From: Akkermansiaceae bacterium
GTDB lineage: Bacteria; Verrucomicrobiota; Verrucomicrobiia; Verrucomicrobiales; Akkermansiaceae
Direction: 5' to 3'
Assembly (NCBI GenBank): GCA_029253285.1
Contig: JAQWZU010000206.1
Location: forward strand, 23,950 to 87,949
Length of the DNA: 64,000 nt
The translations under genes and the position numbers were made by a program. Below, in pieces: positions 35,970-44,249 of this stretch. The stretch's first letter is position 1. Each line of letters begins with the position of its first letter. The notes under the pieces were generated by a model, which saw only the letters and a list, made by a program, of their open reading frames with translations, was not told the DNA's origin and made no database searches.

Positions 35970-37034
35970 ATGAAGATTCTAGCCTGCGCGATCCTCATCC
36001 TCGCCCCTGCTCTCTCCAGTGCCCAGGAAGAAACCCGCACTGTTCCCGCCGCGGCTCTCAACAAGGCCTTGCAGTGGATGCAGAATGATGACCCTGCCCG
36101 CCGTGCCGCTGCTTACCGCACCTTCTACCTTTTCGGAAAAGAGGCCCAACCCGCCTACAAAAGAACCCTCGAAAAAGCCCAGCGTCTCCACGAAAAAAAG
36201 CTCGGCCAACTCATCGAAGACTCCCGCTCCAATCCCTTCAGTGAATTGGAAATCATTGCTGATGACCTCAAAATCGAACGCGAACGAATTTTTAAACTTA
36301 TTCAAACCGACTACAAAAAACAGGGCGACAAAGTGCGCATGCTCGTCAACGAGATACAGGGGCTTAAAAATAAGAACGAGGAAATCCGCAAAGTTGCCGC
36401 CAGGGATTCCGCCACCTTTGAAAAATCTGTCAATACCCTCGCCCTCGCTCTGGCCGAAGTAAAACGCGAACTCCTCGTCCTCGAAGGCGAAGAACTTCCG
36501 GATGAAAAAATCGACTCAGATAAATCCCTCGCCGAGGCCCTCAACAATACCTTCGAAGGAGAAAGCTATCTCAAAACAAAAGCCATTGTCGATATGGTCC
36601 GCAAGGAAGTTAACAATCTCACCACAACCAACTCTAACAACGCCGCAGCCCAATGGGCCAACTCTTCCCAGAAAGCCTTTTCAAAACATCTGAACGAATT
36701 CCGCTCCCTCTTTAAACTCGGACTCTTCACCATGGAGGAACGGCTCTCCGCCGCTGCCAACGATCACTCCGTCGACATGGCAACCGTCGGATTTTTCTCC
36801 CACACCTCTCCAGTCAAAAACAAAAAATCTCCCGGCGACCGCGCTCGCCTCGCCAAATTCCAGCACCGTTGGACCGGCGAAAACATCTTCGTAGGCTCCG
36901 GCTCCCCAATCGCCGCCTACAACGCCTGGTTTGCGTCCGACGGACACCGTTTTATCATGTTTGCAAAAGGCCCCAACCTCATTGGAATCGGCCCCCACGG
37001 GAAGCACTGGACCATGATGACCGGCCGGAAATAA
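35970..37034 (+). CDS. Secreted CAP/SCP-domain protein
   Basis: A 354-residue exported protein with signal peptide (MKILACAILILAPALSSA). The middle (about 50-200) is strongly helical and charged with coiled-coil character. The C-terminal part (about 245-350) is a CAP domain: EERLSAAANDHSVDMATVGFFSHTSP, TGENIFVGSG and a late HRFIMFAKGPNLIGIGP. These supply the His/Glu pair of the cavity typical of bacterial SCP-like extracellular proteins, whose biochemical role is mostly unknown. It is divergent from panD with 94 bp between them. Confidence 0.82.
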   Translation: MKILACAILILAPALSSAQEETRTVPAAALNKALQWMQNDDPARRAAAYRTFYLFGKEAQPAYKRTLEKAQRLHEKKLGQLIEDSRSNPFSELEIIADDLKIERERIFKLIQTDYKKQGDKVRMLVNEIQGLKNKNEEIRKVAARDSATFEKSVNTLALALAEVKRELLVLEGEELPDEKIDSDKSLAEALNNTFEGESYLKTKAIVDMVRKEVNNLTTTNSNNAAAQWANSSQKAFSKHLNEFRSLFKLGLFTMEERLSAAANDHSVDMATVGFFSHTSPVKNKKSPGDRARLAKFQHRWTGENIFVGSGSPIAAYNAWFASDGHRFIMFAKGPNLIGIGPHGKHWTMMTGRK

Positions 37035-37217
37035 TCCTTCTCATTCTAAAAAAAATATTCTTCCCGGGAAAAGCGGGAAGCCATTACGAATCAATGGAAT
37101 TCAGCTACTGCGGCAGCACTTTCCTTCGAAAAAGATCTCGCTTTCGAAAGATCTTCCCACCCCGAGCGGTATCAATAAGAAGAAAGTCTATTGTGATAGA
37201 ATTTCCGTGTGTGTGAT

Positions 37218-37258
37218 AACCGCGGCCGGTGCCTCCCCAGCGAGACCCGACCGCGGTT
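37218..37258. repeat. Inverted repeat AACCGCGG / CCGCGGTT
   Basis: Two 8-bp perfect arms separated by 25 nt, followed by TTTTC. It lies 184 bp after the CAP gene and 70 bp before the carboxypeptidase start. A weak terminator or a regulatory hairpin is possible. The rest of the 37035-37327 gap shows only a repeated AAGATCT near 37133 and 37149. Confidence 0.35.
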
Positions 37259-37327
37259 TTCTTGTACTGCGATCCCCACCACGGCAAATCCCTTGCCAGC
37301 CCATCCCTCTCGGGCAATCTTCACCCC

Positions 37328-38209
37328 ATGACCGTTCGGGAGATTATCACCCTCATCATTTGCCTTTTTCTCGTCTCCTGCAATACAAACAAACCCACCC
37401 CCGGCATTCAAAATGCCTATTCCAATCCAAGTCCGTTCATCGTCACCCCAGAGACGCCGCGAGCCGATCCCCCGCCTACCAACAGCCCCATCGTCCGGGC
37501 CGAAAGCGCCATCGTCCTCGACGCCACTTCCGGGCGAATCCTTTACCAAAAAAATGCGCGCACCGAACGAGCCGTCGCAAGCACTCAAAAGCTCCTCACC
37601 GCCCTCGTCGTTTCGCGCAGCGGCCCCCTCTCCGACCCCGTCACCGTGACCACCTCCGACACTCAAGTCGAACCATCCAAACTCTATGTTAAACCCGGAG
37701 AAACCTACGCCCGCAAAACCCTCGTCAAAGCTCTCCTCGTCAGAAGCGGCAACGACATCGCAAAAGCCCTTGCCCGAGACGTTGCCGGAACGGAAGCCAA
37801 CTTCTGCAACCGCATGAACGAAATGGCCCGCGCCGTGGGCATGCGCCAATCGCATTTCAAAAACCCCCATGGACTCACCGAACCCGGCCAATACTCCACC
37901 GCCCTCGATATCGCCCTCCTCGGTCGGCAAGTCATGAAACATCCTTTCTTACGCGAATGTATGCGAATCAAAAACTACACTTTCACCTACTCGGACGGCC
38001 GCACCAAAGTTCTCAAAAACACCAACAAGCTCCTGACCCGTCTCCCCTACTGCACCGGTATGAAAACTGGCACCACCAATGCCTCCGGACGCTGCCTCAT
38101 CTCCGCCGGCACCCACAAGGGACGCTCCGTCATCGCCGTCGCCCTGGGCTCCACCTCCGCCGAAATCTGGAACGACTCCGAAAAACTCCTCCGCTGGGCG
38201 TTGGAGTAA
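37328..38209 (+). CDS. D-alanyl-D-alanine carboxypeptidase (DacA family lipoprotein)
   Basis: A 293-residue lipoprotein penicillin-binding protein. The ATG at 37328 gives a signal with lipobox LVSC (Cys18). The SxxK motif is STQK (Ser85, Lys88), SxN is SGN (Ser140), and KTG (246-248) lies in GMKTGTTNASGRC. The domain order is that of class C low-molecular-weight PBPs that trim the pentapeptide stem. A Pro/Thr-rich linker follows the lipidated Cys. It has no usual C-terminal amphipathic anchor because the lipid replaces it. Start and boundaries are clear. Confidence 0.93.
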   Translation: MTVREIITLIICLFLVSCNTNKPTPGIQNAYSNPSPFIVTPETPRADPPPTNSPIVRAESAIVLDATSGRILYQKNARTERAVASTQKLLTALVVSRSGPLSDPVTVTTSDTQVEPSKLYVKPGETYARKTLVKALLVRSGNDIAKALARDVAGTEANFCNRMNEMARAVGMRQSHFKNPHGLTEPGQYSTALDIALLGRQVMKHPFLRECMRIKNYTFTYSDGRTKVLKNTNKLLTRLPYCTGMKTGTTNASGRCLISAGTHKGRSVIAVALGSTSAEIWNDSEKLLRWALE

Positions 38210-38545
38210 TTTATTCCTTGAGCAACAAAGGCTGAATCGCCTTCTCAAATCTGACTATCATCGTCGGAATGAGAGTTCTCCTCAGTGTTATCGGAATATT
38301 GGAATGAAACGCTTCTGTGAGTAGTTGATTTTCCTCGTAAACAGCCACCACATAATCGATCCACCAATTGCGCCATTTCGGCTTTCTCCACTTTTCCCTT
38401 TCTCCCCAACAAGGTTGAACCCAAAAAACACCACCACCAACAACAAGCTCCTCACCCTAAAATAATCTCCTACTCTTAAACTCTATCCACTACAAACTCC
38501 CCAACCGGGCGTTCGAAGTTAGATGCTCAGTGTTCACCTCCCGCC
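38210..38545. other. Gap between the carboxypeptidase and bioF with a possible decayed reading frame
   Basis: About 336 bp. On the minus strand an open frame without a good start codon runs from about 38440 down to a TAA at 38213-38211. Its translation (for example WWIDYVVAVYEENQLL and TLIPTMIVRFEKA) looks protein-like; a GTG inside it would give about 46 residues. It may be the remnant of a lost gene or chance. No promoter or terminator was recognised. Confidence 0.35.
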
Positions 38546-39676
38546 ATGCCCGATAACGAACTCACCTCCCTCCGCGAAAACGGCCTCCTCCGCTCCCTTC
38601 GCGAAATCTCTTCCCCCAAGCCTCCGTTCGTCACCATCGCAGGACAGGATCTGATCAATTTTTCCTCCAACGACTACCTCGGTCTTTCCTCACACTCCGC
38701 TCTCGCCGCAGCCGCCCACGAAGCAATCGCAACATACGGCACCGGCTCCACGGCCTCTCGGCTCGTCTGTGGATCGCTCGACATCCACCACCAACTAGAG
38801 GCAGCTCTCGCCACCGCAAAAAAAACCGAAGCAGCCCTCACTTTCTCCAACGGCTACGCCACCGCGCTCGGCACCATCCCCGCCGTCGTCGGAAAAGGCG
38901 ACACCATCATTCTCGACAAGCTCGCCCACGCCAGCCTCATCGACGGAGCCCGACTCTCCGGAGCCACCCTTCGTGTCTTCCCGCACAATGATCTCAACAA
39001 ACTCGAACGCTTATTAAAGACCGCGCAAGGCCGTGTTCTCGTCGTCACCGAATCCGTCTTCTCCATGGACGGCGACCTCGCCGCTCTCTCTGAAATCGTT
39101 GCCCTCAAAACTAAACACGAGGCCCTCCTTCTCCTCGACGAAGCCCACGCCGTCGGCGTCCTCGGACCCAATGGCCAGGGCCTTACCGAACATCTCGCCC
39201 TTCAAGACCAGATCGATTTCCAAATGGGTACTCTCGGCAAGGCCCTGGGCTCTGCCGGAGGATACATCGCAGCTTCACAAGACTGGATCGATCTCCTCAT
39301 CAATAAGGCCCGCGCGTTTATTTACTCTACCGCTCCCCCCCCTTCGCAAGCCGCCGCCTCGCTGGCCGCCCTGCAACTTCTTAACACCCCCGAGGGCTGC
39401 CAACTCCGTGAAAAACTGAACCACAACATCGCCCTCCTGACCTCCCTCACCAGGCAAACCACCTCTCCCTCTCCGATCATCCCCATCATCATCGGAGAAA
39501 ACGAGGGGGCCCTCGCCGCTTCCCGATCCCTTCTCGACGACGGATTTTTAGTCCCCGCCATTCGCTTCCCCACCGTTCCCAGAAACACCGCACGCCTCCG
39601 CATCACCCTGAGCGCCTCTCACTCCGAAGAGCAAATTCAAGGGCTCGCTCAAAAGATTTCCTCTCTTGAACAATGA
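38546..39676 (+). CDS. bioF: 8-amino-7-oxononanoate synthase
   Basis: A 376-residue alpha-oxoamine synthase. FSSNDYLGLSSH, GTGSTASRLVCGS, ESVFSMDGD, DEAHAVGVLGPNGQG and the PLP lysine segment TLGKALGSAGGY (Lys232) are all present. It condenses pimeloyl-CoA/ACP with alanine in biotin synthesis. 2-amino-3-ketobutyrate CoA ligase is the close alternative, but the LVCGSLDIHHQLE and DEAHAVGVLG sequence favours BioF. No other bio genes are adjacent, so the pathway is dispersed. It converges on the haem lipoprotein with 4 bp between the stops. Confidence 0.88.
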   Translation: MPDNELTSLRENGLLRSLREISSPKPPFVTIAGQDLINFSSNDYLGLSSHSALAAAAHEAIATYGTGSTASRLVCGSLDIHHQLEAALATAKKTEAALTFSNGYATALGTIPAVVGKGDTIILDKLAHASLIDGARLSGATLRVFPHNDLNKLERLLKTAQGRVLVVTESVFSMDGDLAALSEIVALKTKHEALLLLDEAHAVGVLGPNGQGLTEHLALQDQIDFQMGTLGKALGSAGGYIAASQDWIDLLINKARAFIYSTAPPPSQAAASLAALQLLNTPEGCQLREKLNHNIALLTSLTRQTTSPSPIIPIIIGENEGALAASRSLLDDGFLVPAIRFPTVPRNTARLRITLSASHSEEQIQGLAQKISSLEQ

Positions 39677-39680
39677 TCTT

Positions 39681-39980
39681 TTAACGGTCGGAAAACTCAT
39701 CCTGATAGACCTGCAGAAACTTTTCATCTTCGGAACTCAACTGCGCTTTTGTCGCCATCGATTTGACCTTGCGATGCCATTCAGGAAGACCCGCGGTGGA
39801 GGGCAGCCGTTGGACATGGCACTGCGAGCACTTCTCTTGGTAGATCTTGTGGTCCTTTTTCAGGGCGCCATACGGCTTCCCGCTCACCTCGGCCATGTAC
39901 TGCGTTGGTTTCAGCGTGGCAATCGACTGGGTATCCTGACAACCAACCCACGCCAGTATTCCAGCTCCACATAATCCCAA
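39681..39980 (-). CDS. Small c-type cytochrome lipoprotein
   Basis: A 99-residue protein with a single haem-binding CSQCH (about residues 51-55), a short hydrophobic leader and a possible lipobox (AWVGC, Cys14). The downstream helix contains EWHRKV and KFLQVYQDEFSD. A distal Met ligand may be the M of KSMATK. The only in-frame start before the leader is TTG at 39980; a stop lies 19 bp further upstream, so no longer reading exists. It is the last gene of a minus-strand group (yaaA, lipoprotein, EEP protein). Its electron partner is unknown. Confidence 0.65.
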   Translation of the reverse strand: MGLCGAGILAWVGCQDTQSIATLKPTQYMAEVSGKPYGALKKDHKIYQEKCSQCHVQRLPSTAGLPEWHRKVKSMATKAQLSSEDEKFLQVYQDEFSDR

Positions 39981-40049
39981 AAAATCATTTCTGCATAATC
40001 ACAGCCGAACATTTTCTCTTTCCGATTCAAAGACCGGAGAATCCAGATC

Positions 40050-40790
40050 TTACTTCTTTAAAAAAGAAATCTCCGCTGTGATTGGACGATGATCCGATGC
40101 CACCTTCTCCTCAATCACCCGCTCGATGTAGGTGAACTCAGGCAGCCCTCTCCCAATAAAAAAATCAATCTCGTGAGTTGGTTTGTTAGCAGGAAAAGTA
40201 TTGGTGGAGATTTCCCGTAGGATCTTCCAACCCGCATCTCCCAGGATTTTAAGAGTAGCACTTCCTCGTTCAGCATTGAAATCACCAGCCAATATCACAG
40301 CCCCTTTGAGATCCACCAATTTCGCAACCTGCTTCGGCCGAAAATCACCCTTGGTCCAATCCAGATGAATCCCAATGAAAGACAAAGGCTCACTCCACCC
40401 CTTGGGAGTCACCTTAACTTCCAGAGCGCAGCGAGGCTCCGCACCCTCCGGAAGTTGATGCCTCACAACTTTGGCAATGGAAAAACGGGAAAGCACGGCC
40501 ATGCCGTACTCACCGCCTTGATAGCCCATGAACTTTCCGAAAGCATGCTCCATTTTGAGAAGCCTCCCCAACTCCGCCGCTTGATCCACATTCCCACTTC
40601 GCTTGCAGTTCTTATCGACTTCCTGCAAAGCCACCAAATCTGGATTCTCTTTCTCGATAATCTTAGCCAACCTCTCCAGATCGATCTTCCCATCCGTCCC
40701 TTGACCATGACGAATATTGTAGGAAACAACCTTTAAGGTTTCCGCACCCAGCGAAGGAACGAAAACTAACAACAAAATAATAAACTTCAT
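40050..40790 (-). CDS. Secreted endonuclease/exonuclease/phosphatase family protein
   Basis: A 246-residue exported EEP-fold hydrolase. After a signal peptide (MKFIILLLVFVPSLGA) come VVSYNIRHGQG (metal Asn), LVALQEVDKNC (metal Glu), GIHLDWTKG, ILAGDFNAE (catalytic Asp/Asn), HEIDFFIGRG and SDHRPITAEI (catalytic Asp-His). All catalytic positions of the fold are kept. Substrates in this family range from nucleic acids to phospholipids and inositol phosphates. It lies 13 bp upstream of the haem-lipoprotein side and after the small lipoprotein on the same strand. Confidence 0.9.
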   Translation of the reverse strand: MKFIILLLVFVPSLGAETLKVVSYNIRHGQGTDGKIDLERLAKIIEKENPDLVALQEVDKNCKRSGNVDQAAELGRLLKMEHAFGKFMGYQGGEYGMAVLSRFSIAKVVRHQLPEGAEPRCALEVKVTPKGWSEPLSFIGIHLDWTKGDFRPKQVAKLVDLKGAVILAGDFNAERGSATLKILGDAGWKILREISTNTFPANKPTHEIDFFIGRGLPEFTYIERVIEEKVASDHRPITAEISFLKK

Positions 40791-40802
40791 TGCTTTACCC
40801 TC

Positions 40803-41261
40803 CTACAAGGTCAGTGACTTCACCCGCCGTGCCGGTTGATGCCGCCCACCCTTAAGTGGATCAACAAATCGCGAAAACACCCCGTAACGATTCCCGTCTT
40901 CCGGGATAATGAAGTAGAGCATGCCCTTCCCATCGGGTTGGGAAATATCGAAGGCACTAATCGCCCCCGCCTGCACCCCGGGAGAGGTCACATCGATCCG
41001 TTTCCCGCTCCTATACTCACCCCCGTGCTCCACAAAATGACGACGGCCATTCAAAATGACATCCAGGGAATACCCATTGCGGGTCGGCGTCAGCTGCCAC
41101 TGCGCCACCGCCTTGGGTGATGGTCGATTGGAAGGCTTGGCCGCCGGAAACAAAGGCTTCGGCGGGGCCTGATACTCTCCGGCCCCATTCAACCGGGGAA
41201 AATTGTCCATTGAACAGGAAACCAAGGCCAAGCAAGCCGGTAAAAACGCAATCAGTCTCAT
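40803..41261 (-). CDS. Small lipoprotein of unknown function
   Basis: A 152-residue lipoprotein. ATG 41261 gives a signal with lipobox ALVSC (Cys16); the longer frame adds a non-signal prefix. A Pro-rich linker (EYQAPPKPLFPAAKPS) leads to a beta-rich domain with QLTPTRNGYSLDVILNGRRHFVEHG and SGKRIDVTSPGVQAGAISAFDI. No family was recognised. It lies between yaaA and the EEP-family gene, 38 bp and 12 bp away, so it is in the same transcript. Confidence 0.75.
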   Translation of the reverse strand: MRLIAFLPACLALVSCSMDNFPRLNGAGEYQAPPKPLFPAAKPSNRPSPKAVAQWQLTPTRNGYSLDVILNGRRHFVEHGGEYRSGKRIDVTSPGVQAGAISAFDISQPDGKGMLYFIIPEDGNRYGVFSRFVDPLKGGRHQPARRVKSLTL

Positions 41262-41299
41262 TCCATGAACAGAGTGCCTATTTTCCTCTCGGTCAAGGA

Positions 41300-42079
41300 T
41301 CAAACCGCTCCTTCCTTGCGCAAAAAGACGAAAGTCTTGTCGTCCGACTCCTTCTTGCTGAAGCGGTACTTGCCCGTTTTAAAATTCTTCAATTCTTCCA
41401 CTTCAGTGATGCCATTTCGAACAATGAAATCCGCCATCATCCCGCGGGCCTTTTTGGCAAAGAAGGAAATGATCTTGTACTTGCCATTCTTCTCATCCTT
41501 GAACACCGGAGTAATGAGTTCGCCCTTCAACTCCGCGGGCTTCACCGACGAGAAGTATTCATTCGAAGCCAAATTAATGATCGTATTAGAACCAGACTTT
41601 TTTAGATCTTGGTTCAGCAATTCGGTGATCTTGTCTCCCCAAAACTCGTAGAGGTTTTTTCCACCCCTGTTTTTAAACTTCGTCCCCATTTCCAGTCGAT
41701 AGGGCTGCATCAAATCCAAAGGTCGCAGCACTCCATACAAGCCCGACAAAATCCGGATCTGTTTCTGCGCTGTTGAGAAATCCGCCGCACTCCAATCATC
41801 CAGCGTCAGCCCTTGATAGACATCACCCACAAAAGCCAAAATCGCCTGTCTGCTATTGTCTTTGTTAAAATCGATTTCCCAAGTGGCATACCGCTCATGA
41901 TTAAGCTCCCCCAACTTTTCACTGATCGTCATTAGATTACAAAGTTGCTTCACCGACAAACGTCGCAACTGTGCCACCAACTCCGATGATTCCTCGATAA
42001 AACGGGGCTTGGTCGACTTCTTGATGAGGAGCGGCGATTCGTAGTCGAGCGACTTGGCGGGTGAGAGTAGGACAAGCAT
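41300..42079 (-). CDS. yaaA: Peroxide-stress protein YaaA
   Basis: A 259-residue cytosolic protein of the UPF0246/DUF328 family. MLVLLSPAKSLDYESP is the family start, which fixes ATG 42079. RYATWEIDFNKDNSRQAILAF, GDVYQGL, IRILSGLYGVLRPLDLMQPYRLEMGTK and NLASNEYF are conserved segments, and the length fits. The E. coli protein limits intracellular iron and oxidative DNA damage under peroxide. It is divergent from glmM with about 120 bp between the starts and begins a minus-strand operon with two exported proteins and a haem lipoprotein. Confidence 0.93.
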   Translation of the reverse strand: MLVLLSPAKSLDYESPLLIKKSTKPRFIEESSELVAQLRRLSVKQLCNLMTISEKLGELNHERYATWEIDFNKDNSRQAILAFVGDVYQGLTLDDWSAADFSTAQKQIRILSGLYGVLRPLDLMQPYRLEMGTKFKNRGGKNLYEFWGDKITELLNQDLKKSGSNTIINLASNEYFSSVKPAELKGELITPVFKDEKNGKYKIISFFAKKARGMMADFIVRNGITEVEELKNFKTGKYRFSKKESDDKTFVFLRKEGAV

Positions 42080-42155
42080 TATGGTGGAAAACTGAGTCAG
42101 CTTTTCAAAAATGCAATGCGCAAGGCGTCTTATCGAACGCAAATTTCAGTTTTTT

Positions 42156-42184
42156 TTGGACCTTATTAAAGTCTATGCTAATGT
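42156..42184 (+). promoter_or_regulatory. Candidate glmM promoter
   Basis: TTGGAC at 42156-42161 and TAATGT at 42179-42184 with 17-bp spacing, 16 bp before the glmM ATG. The -10 match is weak. It lies in the only gap between the divergent yaaA and glmM genes. Confidence 0.35.
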
Positions 42185-42200
42185 CATCTTCTTATACGTC

Positions 42201-43544
42201 ATGAGAGAGCTATTTGGAACAGACGGCATTCGCGGAATTGCCAATGAATATCCGATCACACCGGAAGTCGCTTTACGCATCGGACGAGCCGTCGCGCGCG
42301 TCCTCAAAGCGCAGCGATCAGGGCGACATAAAGTGGTCATTGGCAAGGACACTCGTGTGAGCGGGTATATGCTGGAAACCGCTCTCACCAGTGGCCTCGT
42401 CAGCGAAGGCGCACGCGTTCTCCTCACCGGCCCCGTCCCAACCCCCGCCGTCGCGCACATTACAAAATCCATGGCCTGCGACGCCGGCATTATGCTCACC
42501 GCTTCGCACAATCCCTACGCCGATAATGGCATCAAAATCTTCGGGCCCGATGGATACAAACTTAATGACGCCCTGGAAGCCGAAATCGAAGACATCATCA
42601 GAGGCGAGGCCCCTATTCCGAACAAAGATATCCGCCTTGGAAAAGCTTTCCGCATCGACGACGCCACCGGGCGTTATATCGAATTTGCCAAAAGTTCCAT
42701 CGGTTCGATGAATCTGCGCGGTCTCAAAGTCGTCGTCGATAGCGCCCACGGGGCCGGGTATCACGTCGCTCCCCTCATCTTTGACGAACTCGGAGCCGAG
42801 GTCATCAAAATCGGCAGTTCGCCCGACGGATACAACATCAACGAGGGCTACGGCTCCCTCCATCCCGAGAAAGCCGCCAAGCTTGTCAAAAGCGAAGGTG
42901 CCGATCTCGGGATCTGCCTCGATGGCGACGCTGACCGTGTCATTTTTGTCGATGGCAATGGCGAAGTCCTCAGCGGCGACCGCGTTCTCTGCCTCTGCGC
43001 CAAGGCCCTCAAAGCCTCCGGAAAACTTCGCGGTGACACCTTGGTCTCCACCGTCATGAGCAACCTCGGACTCCGCGACGCCCTCGCCGAGGATGGGATT
43101 TCACTGGAGCAAACCAAAGTCGGCGACCGCCACGTCCTCGAACGCATGCGCGAAGGCGGTTTCTCTTTCGGCGGCGAAAACTCAGGTCACCTCATCTTCT
43201 CCGACTTCGCCACTACCGGCGACGGCATCGTCAGCGCCCTCATGGTCCTGTCCTTCCTCAAGGAGTCTGGAAATTCCCTCGCCGAACTCGCCGACTGTAT
43301 GACCGAGTATCCCCAGGTTCTCGTCAATATGCCCGTTAGCCAAAAACCTCCCCTCCAAGAAGTCCCCGAAATAATGGCTGCCATCGATGCAGCCAATCAA
43401 ACTCTTGGAGACAACGGTCGCACCCTGGTCCGCTATTCCGGCACCGAAAAAAAACTCCGCGTCCTCGCCGAGGCCAAAGACGCCGTCCTTGCCCAGTCTC
43501 TCAACACCACCATCGTCGCCGCGGCTACCAAAGCCATCGGCTAA
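42201..43544 (+). CDS. glmM: Phosphoglucosamine mutase
   Basis: A 447-residue enzyme that interconverts glucosamine 6-phosphate and glucosamine 1-phosphate for UDP-GlcNAc. MRELFGTDGIRGIAN is the classic start and decides the ATG at 42201. The active-site TASHNPYADNG (Ser102, to be phosphorylated), the metal loop DGDADR, GGENSGH (sugar specificity) and RYSGTEKKLRV (phosphate binding) are all present. It heads the glmM, GlmU-like and glmS group on the plus strand. Confidence 0.96.
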   Translation: MRELFGTDGIRGIANEYPITPEVALRIGRAVARVLKAQRSGRHKVVIGKDTRVSGYMLETALTSGLVSEGARVLLTGPVPTPAVAHITKSMACDAGIMLTASHNPYADNGIKIFGPDGYKLNDALEAEIEDIIRGEAPIPNKDIRLGKAFRIDDATGRYIEFAKSSIGSMNLRGLKVVVDSAHGAGYHVAPLIFDELGAEVIKIGSSPDGYNINEGYGSLHPEKAAKLVKSEGADLGICLDGDADRVIFVDGNGEVLSGDRVLCLCAKALKASGKLRGDTLVSTVMSNLGLRDALAEDGISLEQTKVGDRHVLERMREGGFSFGGENSGHLIFSDFATTGDGIVSALMVLSFLKESGNSLAELADCMTEYPQVLVNMPVSQKPPLQEVPEIMAAIDAANQTLGDNGRTLVRYSGTEKKLRVLAEAKDAVLAQSLNTTIVAAATKAIG

Positions 43545-43548
43545 CGTG

Positions 43549-43570
43549 TGGCGGTGGCTTCCAGCCGCCA
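43549..43570 (+). repeat. Hairpin between glmM and the GlmU-like gene
   Basis: TGGCGG (43549) pairs with CCGCCA (43570), with a further GGCT/AGCC pairing inside. It lies 20 bp before the ATG of the next gene and has no T run, so it may affect mRNA processing or translation instead of ending transcription. Confidence 0.4.
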
Positions 43571-43589
43571 AGCCAATCCCATTAATCCA

Positions 43590-44246
43590 ATGTCACTCTG
43601 GCCCCTCCCATCCTCCCACGACGAACTCTTCGTCGCTGGTCGTCACCTTTCCGAGTGGGAAACCGCCCTCGGAAAATTCTTCTCTCCAAAATTCCCCTGG
43701 GACCTCCTCGACATCAACGAAGAGATTATGGCCTCCATCACCGACTGGCCCGGACAGGACACCATCCAGATGGGGGAAGGCGCCGAAGTTATTGTTGGCG
43801 AAGGGACCAAAATCCTTCCCGGCGTCTTCATCGAAGGACGCATCATCATCGGAAAGAACTGCAAGATCGGCCCCAACTGCTATCTTCGTGGCTCCACGAG
43901 TATCGGCGACAACTGCCACGTCGGCCAAGGTGTCGAAATCAAAAACTCCATCCTCTGCGACGGCGCTTCCGTCGGTCATCTCAGCTACGTCGGCGACAGC
44001 TACATCGGTCCCAAAGCCAACTTCGGAGCCGGAACCATCACCTCCAACCTCCGCCACGATGGAACCAATCATCGCTCCACCGTCGAAGGTAATCTCGTCG
44101 ACACCGGTCGCCGAAAGTTCGGCGCCATCATCGGCGCCAACGTTCACACTGGCATCAACACCTCCCTCTACCCCGGTCGCAAACTCGGCCCAGGCACCTC
44201 GACCCTCCCCGGCGAAATCGTTAGTCACGACATTCACGAATCTTAA
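43590..44246 (+). CDS. GlmU-acetyltransferase-like left-handed beta-helix protein
   Basis: A 218-residue protein. The first 60 residues are helical (LWPLPSSHDELFVAGRHLSEWE); the rest is a left-handed parallel beta-helix with hexapeptide repeats (VIVGEGTKILPGVFIEGRIIIGKNCKIGPN). The last coils show GTITSNLRHDGTN and VDTGRRKFGAIIGANVHTGINTSLYPGRK, close to the acetyltransferase domain of archaeal and some bacterial GlmU/sugar nucleotidylyltransferases. The uridylyltransferase domain is absent. Sitting between glmM and glmS, it probably acetylates glucosamine 1-phosphate or binds UDP-sugars (inference). ATG 43590 fits better than GTG 43548. Confidence 0.8.
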   Translation: MSLWPLPSSHDELFVAGRHLSEWETALGKFFSPKFPWDLLDINEEIMASITDWPGQDTIQMGEGAEVIVGEGTKILPGVFIEGRIIIGKNCKIGPNCYLRGSTSIGDNCHVGQGVEIKNSILCDGASVGHLSYVGDSYIGPKANFGAGTITSNLRHDGTNHRSTVEGNLVDTGRRKFGAIIGANVHTGINTSLYPGRKLGPGTSTLPGEIVSHDIHES

Positions 44247-44249
44247 ATC

